A stretch of DNA of 64,000 bases, taken from positions 108,008-172,007 of the forward strand of contig ARYC01000206.1 of NCBI GenBank assembly GCA_000711775.1, given 5' to 3'. The notes under the pieces are model-generated. The model searched no databases and was not told the DNA's origin. It saw only the letters and a program-made list of their open reading frames with translations. Made by a program: the position numbers and the translations under genes. Within the stretch, counting starts at the first letter, position 1; every line of letters begins with the position of its first letter. Below, one piece after another: positions 14,301-21,985 of this stretch. Source of the DNA: Oxytricha trifallax. Taxonomy: Eukaryota; Ciliophora; Spirotrichea; Sporadotrichida; Oxytrichidae.

Positions 14301-16530
14301 TGGTACAATAAAAGAGGATTATCTCAGAGAAATTATTGAAGAAGCACATAAGAAACGATATTCTATTTCTCCTGAAGACTAGAAGAAGCAAGGCATACTT
14401 ATAAGCTCAGCTTGGCTAGAGGAACTTAAGAAGCATCCTTATCTTTCAAGTAAGCTTTGACATACAACTTTGAAGGAAAATCTGGCACTGGTATATATCT
14501 TATGAAAGAGCATGCTAAGGTTCATAGAGAGAGAAAGTCACAGACAATTCATGAAGTGAGCAAGAGACTTTATAAAGATGTTTAAAAGCCAGATGAAATG
14601 AACATAGATGCAGGAGCTGGCACAAAGAGAAGAAATATGGGCCCAAGCAAGCCATAAGAAGAGGAGAAGAAAGAGAAGCCAAACCCATTTATGGGCCAGT
14701 TTAATATGTGAATATATTCATTCGTTTAAATCTAAAACTTATTTATAAACATTCATTCTTCCCTCTCTCGCACAAATTGTTGTCTTATCTACGCTCACTC
14801 TCTTACAGCTGCTTTGAATCAAGTCTACTGTATCGATGGGCAAGTCATGCATAAGATGATACAGCAGAAGCTTCTTGTAGTGAGTCTTTATTTAACTCCA
14901 GTAGAATTCTATTCCATTAAATTAAGGGCTGTAAGGAACGTTGTATACAGGAGTTATGTTTAACTCTTCATAAGCTTTCTTAGACTCCTTAGTCTTATGA
15001 ACTGATAGGTTATCAACAAACAGGATGATCTCTTGGTTGCTATACTTCTCTCTGAGCTTATGTAGGAACTCTATATACTACTCTCGCTTAATAGAGCGAG
15101 GGTGAATCACATAACTCTCTAAGCCTGAATCTTCACTTATACCAGCTAAAATTGCATGAGTGACTACCTTTACTTTTTAGTCATAAACTTCTATGTTATC
15201 ATACTTCTTGTACCATGACTTATTAATAAAAGTGTTGAACGTAAACACAGCTTCATCTGCATGTATGAACTTGATGTTATTATCAATAGCTCTCTGCATT
15301 TAATCATATATATAGTTTAAATTATTGCTATAAAATGGCACTGTAAAATCAATCACTCTCTTAACTCTGTTGACAGTCTTGAAAGTAATACCATTTCGTC
15401 TATAAATATTGGCTATAGTCTAAAGAGAGATACGCATGTCTGGAAACTTGCGATGAAACATGACAGCTCGTTAGTCAAGAGGAAAGTGAGCCCAATACTT
15501 TAATGTCTTAAAGTCACAGAGATAGTCAATATGGACCTGTGAGAACTTTTATTTTCTTGCAGGATGTTTTCAAGAGCCTGAGTTATAATGTTAAACAGCT
15601 AACAAGCAATGATACCTAACAGTTGGGGCACTCTTGTGTAGGAGTCTTGCTATGGCTGTATAATTCAACACTGGTTTGACTTAGTCTATATTAAAACTTG
15701 TACCATACCGAAGCTTAAGCAGTAAATCTAAATATTACTCATCATAAATAGACCCTAGATTTCGCTAATTTCTATTTCTCATTTTGAAAATTGGCCTAAT
15801 TTCTCTACTAACCCCAATAAGACCCCAACTATACCCTACAAATCAAAGCACTTATAAACCTCACTAAGGGGTTTTGGGGTTTTGATTGGTAAGGAAATCC
15901 CAGTTGAAGAGGAATATGAAAATGGATTGCAAAGAAAAGGTAAGAGAAGTAGCAAAGACCTGGGTTTAATTGTTAAAATCCTCTACTGTACATCTTGATC
16001 TTACAAAGGCAACTTCTTACAAGTTAAGAAGTAAACTCTAAATTGCATTCATTTTGACAATGAAATTCTTTTGAATTATGGCTATGTTTATATTGAACAA
16101 TCAGCCCCAGAAGTCATTGTGACAGGTGGAGAATTCCCACCAGGCCCTACTAAAACATTGCTAGCTCAAGTATTTAGCTTTGTTTAGATGGGTTTTATCC
16201 TATTTATCTTCATGGGAGATGCTCTTTTTAGAGCACTCAACAAGCCAGTACCAGAACTTTACACAAGAATCTCATAAAATAAATGGGGTTGGGTCATTGG
16301 TACTTGGTTCATTGGAGGATAATTATAGGGAGCTTTGCTATAGACTGGAGCATTTGAAATTCTAGTTAATGATAATTTGGAATTTTCTAAGATAGCAAGC
16401 GGTAGAAAAAATCATTTCATTTTTATAAGTTCTATATAATGGCTTTTATTTTATAAATTAAAAGTTTAGAATGCCAGATCTCAACATAATCAACAACATT
16501 TTCGAAAAATACAATGTGATTCTTGGTTGA
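11338..16530 (+). CDS. SELENOT: Selenoprotein T, germline copy split by a TBE
   Basis: Coding parts are 11338-11766 and 15888-16530, separated by a complete TBE. Joining them at one ATT target copy and removing the TAGAA-pointer IES (16403-16471) gives exactly 335 codons plus stop. SELENOT is an ER-membrane thioredoxin-like oxidoreductase. The redox motif reads LYCTS-TGA-SYK, so TGA at 15996-15998 is selenocysteine (residue 180) in a C-x-x-U motif. Downstream family signatures are NYGYVYIEQSAP, GEFPPGPTK, the membrane helix QMGFILFIFMGDALF and LQTGAFEILVNDN, then SGRMPDL. An extra N-terminal extension has a membrane segment (LILMIFVGCFVMDF) and a His-rich stretch (HGHSHGEGHEHG) not typical of animal SELENOT. 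The terminal TGA is 16528-16530. Since TGA is the only stop in this code, two meanings of the codon coexist in one gene. Confidence 0.92.
11767..11851. repeat. TBE left terminal inverted repeat
   Basis: 85 bp, starting with the 17-nt telomeric C4A4C4A4-type block, identical to the reverse complement of 15800-15884. Contains further G4T-like blocks (TTGGGGTCTTATTGGGG). Confidence 0.95.
11906..13354 (-). CDS. TBE 57-kDa zinc-finger/protein-kinase protein
   Basis: ATG at 13354 (complement), TGA at 11906-11908; 482 aa without interruption. Residues about 110-190 hold two C2H2 zinc fingers (CHECQNFFSTDSSLKRHIKEMH and CTTCMKSYTHSAKVKRHMQKHH). The C-terminal half is a kinase fold with the catalytic loop YVHRDLKPENVML and later TPGYFP and VQWDVWAVAAI, but the metal-binding DFG is DFN (VVIDFNRAI). 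This is the usual TBE1 57-kDa architecture; its role in transposition or excision is not established. A near copy begins the second TBE at the right edge of the window. Confidence 0.92.
13380..13920. repeat. TBE spacer with clustered GGTAC motifs
   Basis: The non-coding interval between the divergent 57-kDa and 22-kDa genes has many GGTAC/GTACC words (TTGGTACC, GGTACTGGTACC, GGTACTAATTAA and similar) between about 13430 and 13750, set in AT-rich DNA. They lie in both orientations, often as palindromes. It could be a bidirectional promoter or a protein-binding array; function is inferred from position only. Confidence 0.6.
13921..14711 (+). CDS. TBE 22-kDa protein
   Basis: ATG 13921, TGA 14709-14711. 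Two short introns (GTAAGATAACTT...TATACAG about 14021-14055, GTAAGCTTTGAC...TTTGAAG about 14451-14476) interrupt a frame that is otherwise open. The product is basic and Lys/Glu-rich, with no motif I recognise. Position and orientation match the 22-kDa gene known in TBE1 elements, whose role is unknown. The C-terminal part (GTKRRNMGPSKP) is very basic and could contact nucleic acid. Confidence 0.8.
14718..15782 (-). CDS. TBE 42-kDa DDE transposase, one in-frame TGA
   Basis: ATG at 15782 (complement), TGA at 14718-14720; 354 codons. The catalytic triad is visible: FIHADEAVFTF (first Asp), IILFVDNLSVHK (second Asp) and PYSPQFNGIEFYWSQIK (Glu), with 34 residues between second Asp and Glu. This DD34E spacing places it in the IS630/Tc1/mariner superfamily, as known for TBE transposases. 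TBE transposases are implicated in DNA elimination in Oxytricha. The N-terminal part is a helix-turn-helix region. Codon 71 (15570-15572) is TGA in the context NSGS-x-KHPARK; the frame is unchanged on both sides, so this looks like a point change from TGG (Trp), making this copy's transposase truncated unless read through. Confidence 0.93.
15570..15572 (-). other. In-frame TGA in TBE transposase
   Basis: Codon 71 of the 42-kDa gene is TGA, the stop codon in this code. A single G-to-A change from TGG would explain it. Not a splice product: no GT...AG pair brackets it. Confidence 0.8.
15800..15884. repeat. TBE right terminal inverted repeat
   Basis: Exact reverse complement of 11767-11851 over 85 bp; ends in GGGGTTTTGGGGTTTTG next to the ATT target copy. 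Confidence 0.95.
15996..15998 (+). other. Selenocysteine UGA codon of SELENOT
   Basis: TGA in the redox motif CTS-U-SYK. The same frame continues for another 155 codons of recognisable SELENOT sequence (after IES removal), so it is not a stop. Confidence 0.9.
16403..16471. other. IES with 5-bp pointer TAGAA
   Basis: TAGAA at 16403-16407 and 16467-16471 flank 59 AT-rich bases. Removal joins ...KIASGR to MPDLNIINNIFEKY, the expected SELENOT C-terminus, in frame. Confidence 0.85.
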
Positions 16531-17425
16531 GAGCAAAAATAAGAATTGAGCTAAATAATTTTGTTATTTGCTCAACTCTAAAAAAATAATTACAATCCTG
16601 ATCCATAGAATCTTACTTTTAATGACTTTGCTTTTTAAAAACCGAGAGGATAGAAAGCTAATGAATTTTAGATTTTAAGTATCACTTTGTATTTATTTCA
16701 ATTTATATTAACATAGTTTCTTAAATTCAAATCCTTTTTTTGCATACAATTTCAATTGTTTATAATTTAAAAATGGAAATGGACTGATGCCTTATAATTA
16801 ATGTTTTTTTAAAAATATTTATATAACAATTATTTTAGAAGCAAGCCCTACAGTCAAAGTTAGATCAATAATGGCAGGCCTCTTAGAAATCTTATAACCC
16901 CAGAATGCAATATCCACATTTTAAGTACAGCAGTTTTTCACAAAACTAATTAGAAGATAATTAAAGTAGTAATTTAATGATGCCCAGCAGCAATTTGTTT
17001 TAATGTATTTTTCATAATGAAATTAACTTTTTGATATTTTTTACAATATAGATGAAAAATTAATTTGCAATTTCTCATCATCAGCTTAATAGACAGCTAA
17101 ATTGCAATAAAACATGAGTGAATAAATTTTATAAAATTTACTGTAAAATAATAATGGAGTAGGAGGACATGGTATAGCATTAAATGGGCAGTCTATCTCA
17201 CTATAAAAATAGCTTATGGGCAGGTAACAGTGAGAAAATAAAACCAAAATACATTTACTATCAAATAATAAAAAAGAATAATACAAATTTGAATAAAATA
17301 ATCATAATAATGCAATATAAATAAAATTGTCAAATTAATTTTAAATATCGATTTGTAAAGCATTATTTCTATCTATACATCTTTTTGAATTTCCATAATA
17401 ACTTATTATTGAATTAAAATACTTA
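16531..17425. other. Region between SELENOT and TTLL; candidate SECIS at 16622-16664
   Basis: No firm gene. SELENOT needs a 3'-UTR SECIS element. At 16622-16664 there is ATGA, then a 7-bp stem GCTTTTT (16630-16636) with AGAAAGC (16652-16658), a loop that starts with AAAAACC, and TGA after the stem; this resembles the ATGA...AA...GA core but the helix is short and offset. Segments 16560-16680 and 16840-17005 also read as fairly polar open frames (for example YNPRMQYPHFKYSSF) and could be stray coding segments. The rest is AT-rich. Confidence 0.3.
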
Positions 17426-17438
17426 TGGAAACTTCTTT
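17426..17438. other. Inverted pointer of scrambled TTLL, copy 1
   Basis: TGGAAACTTCTTT on the + strand, i.e. AAAGAAGTTTCCA in the direction of the gene. The same 13 bases stand at 28453-28465 on the + strand. Joining at this word gives RMQKKFPDDYKFFPQ, in frame. Confidence 0.93.
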
Positions 17439-19278
17439 TGCATTCTACCCAGATTTCTAGCTAGATGATTCTTCCTTGCAAGTGCGTACATTCCTGCAAA
17501 ATGATTTACTCTTTGATATGGTTTCATTTTATACAGTCTTTCGCAGTTCACAGCACCATCTTGCCACATAATATCCCAATCCTCATCGTCATTGTGAGTC
17601 AAACGCATTCCATAGATCTTTTTAGCAACATAGCGTACTACATAGTATTTTGTTTGTGAAATATTCATGATTAATCGTTTCTATTTGCCTTTCTTTTTCT
17701 TCTTTTTCCCGTCTGTATCATCTACTGGTATCACTACTCCTTTTGGCTTATAATAATAGTAACTTATTTAAAGGAAAATTATGTGTAATTATAACGCTTT
17801 TCTATCTTTTCTTTTTATTTTTATCATCAATTTATCTGTCACTCTCTGGAGCTATTTTAGTACTCAAATCCATGTCTTTATTTCCATTATTCAGGAATAA
17901 AACATCTTCATTCATTATAGACTATTTATTTTTCTTTGGTGAATTAGTTTCTGATCCCACATCATTGTTTTATCCATTTTTCTTAGCACCCCCCAATAAT
18001 TATTACTCTTGCTGTTTCATTGCATATCTGCTGACTAAATTGACTTTTTAATTGCTATTATTTAGTATTTCACTTGTGTTTGTACCACTTTGAACATTAT
18101 TATTTAAATTGTTTTGTGATTGAGTGATCAGAGACATGGACAGGTTTGAATCGTATTTGTGTTACTATATATTTAAGTTGTTTTTGAATACTCCATCATC
18201 TTCGTCATCAAATGACTCTTCCAATAAAACACAACACAGAGAATTATATAAATTATGGAAGAATAACAAAAAAATATTATAAACTAATAATTTTGATATT
18301 AGAAAAATAATAGTAATTGGATATACATTTCAAAAATATAAGGAAAATATAATTTCCTTATATAGATCTATTTAACCATGTTTTGATTGATTAAAAGAGT
18401 TTATCATTAAATGTAGATAAAAGTTATTTTTTTAATTTATATTTCAATACCATAAGATCTTCATTCATATCATTATTCAAATTTTCAAGGGAGCTACTAG
18501 ATGAAGAATCATCATTATCTGATAGTAAATAAAATTGCATATATTGTATAAAATACTATTATATGTAATTAAAGTAACCCATTAGGTTAATTTGAACCAA
18601 ATTAATCATTAGTGTGTAATTTAGGATCTGTCAATCTCTTCTGTTCTTAAGTCATATTCACTAAACAAAGCAAAGTTAATATACGTAACTTTAAAAAATG
18701 AGTAAAATAACTAAAACTAGCTTTGAACTTTAAAATCCACAGCTAATTTACTGAAGCTATTTAAAGAATGTCATTTTATTTTTAACTTTTCCCTATTATT
18801 TACTTACCCTTGAATTACTCATACTCTTAAATCTCTTCTTTAGTAGGCTAAACTGAATCAATTTTAGCTCCTTTAACAATGAAATTATATTGAATTTGAT
18901 TGCTATTTAAATCATTATTCCCTTATTTTCCATTATTAGTTGATGCCTGGCCTCTTTGTGAGTTATTAGAATTGTATTACTTGGCAGATGAAACTCTATT
19001 TGCACTATTGTTTCATACATTCACACTAAAAATGCTCAAATAAATTTCATTTTTATATTTACTTTAAATTTGTTGATTAACTTGAAGATGAATGATTTGA
19101 TTAAGCCACTATGCCTTGATATTAACTTTTGCTATTATATTAATGCGAATAATATCATATATAATAAAATCCAAATAAATTTCAATTTTAAACATGATAA
19201 TAATCTAATAATATTATTATAATGGGTAATTGGAATTGAAGTGGTGGCATCAGTAGTTGTTGATAATTTTTTCTCCAT
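17426..19278 (-). CDS. TTLL gene, inverted 5' half
   Basis: ATG at 19278 (complement), MEKKLSTTTDATTSIP. A long Ser/Asn-rich N-terminus follows in several segments separated by AT-rich introns or IESs (coding at about 19100, 18800-19020, 18600-18660, 18440-18540, 17800-18240); not all joints are resolved. The last part is clear TTLL: KKKKKKGKQK, NISQTKYYVVRYVAKK, WDIMWQDGAV, RVNHFAGMYALARKN, LARNLGRMQKKFP. Tubulin-tyrosine-ligase-like enzymes add glutamate or glycine chains to tubulin in cilia. The coding sequence stops making sense right after the 13-bp pointer at 17426-17438, and its continuation is on the other strand at 28453. The sequence from 17426 down is AT-rich and non-coding. Confidence 0.88.
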
Positions 19279-19395
19279 TACTCTCTCTCACTAAACTTAT
19301 TTAAATTATACAATTATGAATAATTAAAACAATTACCTTTTTATTTATAATCAAAAAGTATAAATTTAAATTACAAATTTATTATACATTTAAAC

Positions 19396-19963
19396 ATGAA
19401 AAAAGACAATTTTGAATACAGAGCAATCGGTAATTTATATTTATTTTAGGGATTTCAATTTTATTACATTTGTTAATTAAAATTATAAATATAATAAGTA
19501 AATTAAATATACTTCCAGATTATATTTGATCTAAATTTATCATTAACTCATTCACTCATAGATTAGCAAACTATGGAATAAGATTAGCATAGAAATTTAT
19601 ACGCACCGAATGACTTAATAGATTATAGCAATGAACTAGAGAGATACATATTTGACATAGAAAATGCTATTACAAATTTGGATTGTAAGTGCTCATTTAT
19701 TTTTAGCATATCAATGATTTTCTGTAAAAATATATCAACATTAACAAATTAATCTGTTTTTTATAGAGTAGATAGAAGACTAAGAACAGGAAAACTTAAG
19801 TCTGAAAGAAAGATACAATTTATATAACAATAAAATTGGAGAATTAATGATTAAATTATCTGCAAAAACTTAATAGAAATCTCAATAATAAAAGCAATAA
19901 ATCTAGAAACAACCTATAGTAAAGTAAAACGATAAAACTTCAAAGAAATTGGGTTTGTAATGA
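19396..19963 (+). CDS. Small coiled-coil protein, unknown
   Basis: ATG 19396, TGA 19961-19963. Two introns (GTAATTTATATT...CTCATAG; GTAAGTGCTC...TTTATAG) join three exons into about 115 residues: MKKDNFEYRA, then NLYAPNDLIDYSNELERYIF, then a Gln/Lys/Glu-rich stretch with heptad-like leucines (NLSLKERYNLYNNKIGELM) and a basic tail. I do not recognise a family. The start lies 117 bp from the divergent start of the TTLL gene, so the two may share a promoter region, or may belong to different nanochromosomes. Confidence 0.6.
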
Positions 19964-20124
19964 AACAAGTGGAAAAATTGTTAGGTTTATTCGTTCATTT
20001 GATTATATACAAGGATTCATGTAGTATCTGTTAAGAGACTTCTAGTTATATCTATATTAAAAATTAAACATTAACTTATTTTATATATTATAATTAATTA
20101 AATAAAAATAAATACAAAAACAAA

Positions 20125-20515
20125 ATGAGTGTGACTGTCCCCTACACTAAAACCCTGTCAATGTATCGTCGCATGTTGAAGTCGATGATGGTTGTATTTA
20201 AGGGCGACCCTGAGATGTTTCATAGATGCAGAATGGAAATAAGAAAGTCTATAGTTGATTAAAAAGACGAAACAGATCCCTCAAAGGTGCATGAATTACT
20301 GTTTTAATATGAGGAAACTAGAAGAATATTAATGCAGAATGTTGTACAGGTAAGAACCAAATTATTCGCAATTAATATAAACACAATAACTAATTGGGTT
20401 AACATTATCAGAGGTGAGCTTAATAAATTATATATAGGGTAATGCTCAACCAGATGGGTCATACAGATGGAAAGTAAGAAAAGAGCATGCTATGGGAGCT
20501 TCAATTAAATAATGA
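20125..20515 (+). CDS. LYR-motif protein, LYRM7/MZM1-like
   Basis: ATG 20125, TGA 20513-20515; one intron 20350-20437; 100 aa. LYR-motif proteins act in mitochondrial Fe-S delivery and complex assembly; LYRM7/Mzm1 chaperones the Rieske protein of complex III. Visible here: SMYRRMLKSMMVVFKGDPEM (the LYR position reads MYR), FHRCRMEIRKSI (conserved Arg helix), DPSKVHELLFQYEETRRIL and MQNVVQGN, the order and spacing seen in LYRM7. Length also fits. The exact paralogue is an inference. Confidence 0.75.
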
Positions 20516-21361
20516 TCATTTTAATTTCATAAATTTATGGTTATTTATTAACTATAATTCTCTCAAAAATTATTGCAAGAATCAAAATACCAAAAAATCT
20601 TTATATTAAATAACTCGAAATATCCATAAAATCTTAATTTTTGTTAATTTTTTTCATAAATAAATATTCAAATCTTATTATAAGGGAAAGAGGATATTGC
20701 AAAATCTTATTGATTAGTTTGAATAATAAAATTTTATAATTGAAATTTTAATTAAGCCTAATTACCCCAGGGATCAGTCAATCCATAGTCTTTCAAATGC
20801 CCTATATTATAGAAAAATTACAAAGAGGATATGTTATTCTCTCATTTAAAGGTACTAAAATATGTATGTAAATTTTACTTTTTTTGAGTTAAAATTACTT
20901 CAAATCATGTTAGAAAATGTATGCATTCGCATTGAATTTATTTAATATCTCTACTCTAATAAATTCATATTATTATTAATATTAAAAATGTAAATAGCAT
21001 TAGTGTGAGTTTAATTCAGTTTTGTTAATTTTAATGTAAAATTTTGATTGGTACCTTCTTGAAGCTGCCTATTTGGTTCTAGAGAGCAAACTGTGCACCA
21101 CTGGCGAAAATTAACTGCTACTTTTTGTAGAAATAATATTCTAAAATTTCACAAATAAATTTAGTATAAATGGTATTTTTTAATGAGTTTTCTTCCCAAA
21201 CTTTTTATGTTTAATTACAAAATTTTTTTTTAATTAAAAGAGATCATTAATATTATTTATGTTGCTACTATTATTGGTGGGATACATTGATATGTGGAAA
21301 TTAATTACAACTAATTATTTTCTGAGATTCGCATTAAACACTAAATAAAATTTATATAAAA
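20516..21361. other. AT-rich interval with one coding-like patch
   Basis: Mostly AT-rich. At about 20757-20851 a less AT-rich patch ends in a GT splice-like site and reads openly in two + frames (for example SQSIVFQMPYIIEKLQ). It might be an isolated coding segment of a gene elsewhere. Nothing else is seen. Confidence 0.3.
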
Positions 21362-21931
21362 ATGTCTTGGACTACAAATAATTTTTACATAGGCTATCTC
21401 TCAATATTTGTTATTATTTGTTTTGTATTTCTATGTAAGCGGTAGCAACTTTATTAATTTAATTGCTATAAATTTAATTCATTGAAGATAAATTATGAGA
21501 AATTTAATATAAAATTCAATGATAGTTATAAAAAAATAATAGCTTTATAATCCATTTCAAATCAAATTTTTTCATACAATATTAAAGAAGCATTTGCTAT
21601 TGCTGTTAGTTTTAAAACAGCAGTGGATTAAGATAGGACATATGATTTTAACTGCTTTAAATTGATTGTTAAAGCAATTAGGCTAGAGAATCACTCTATA
21701 ATCCACTGCCAAAGTTAAGTTAGTTCAGGATATTTGTCTGAGATGTTGCTAATAACTGAGACTGGAGACTTCATAAATAAAATAATGATATAAATAATAA
21801 TGTACACTGCCGATATTATTTGTGAAGCTAAATGGATTTTATTGTAAGAAATTTGGCGGCGCTATGCCATTCAATAACATATAGTTATTTTATCTCATCA
21901 AGTTGCTCACATTTAATGTTTGGAAATTTGA
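21362..21931 (+). CDS. Uninterrupted 189-aa ORF, possibly germline-limited
   Basis: ATG 21362, TGA 21929-21931, 190 codons with no intron or IES needed, in otherwise gene-poor AT-rich DNA. The N-terminus MSWTTNNFYIGYLSIFVIICF is a plausible signal-anchor, followed by CKRQ (positive-inside), then a soluble region with mixed composition (EAFAIAVSFKTAVDQD, EMLLITETGDF, CEAKWILLQEIWRRY). I recognise no family. A 190-codon frame without TGA can arise by chance in such DNA, so confidence is limited. The segment also holds nested inverted repeats at 21621-21708. Confidence 0.35.
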
Positions 21932-21985
21932 ATTCTACAGTTGAGCAAGGAGTTATAAGCAATTATTTATTTCAAATAATATATA

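Larger units (their letters stand above)
11764..15887. mobile_element. Complete TBE1-type transposon, 4118 bp, in SELENOT
   Basis: The element spans 11767-15884 and is flanked by ATT on both sides (11764-11766, 15885-15887), matching the 3-bp ANT target duplication of telomere-bearing elements. Both ends start with CAAAACCCCAAAACCCC, the C4A4 telomere repeat, within perfect 85-bp inverted repeats. It carries three genes known from Oxytricha TBE1: a zinc-finger/kinase 57-kDa protein (-), a 22-kDa protein (+) and a 42-kDa DDE transposase (-). TBEs are germline-limited and are excised during macronuclear development; here precise excision at ATT is needed to make SELENOT. The transposase of this copy has one in-frame TGA, so the copy may depend on others. 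Confidence 0.97.

Noticed and set aside
16531..16680. Open frame following the SELENOT stop in the same phase (EQKQELSQ...)
   Set aside because: The protein already ends where SELENOT should, and one-stop code makes long chance frames common. Readthrough is not supported; kept only as a remark in the interval entry.
17743..18051. 102-aa plus-strand ORF with hydrophobic stretches
   Set aside because: It is antisense to the Asn/Lys-rich N-terminal part of the TTLL gene; Asn/Lys codons read backwards give Phe/Leu/Ile.
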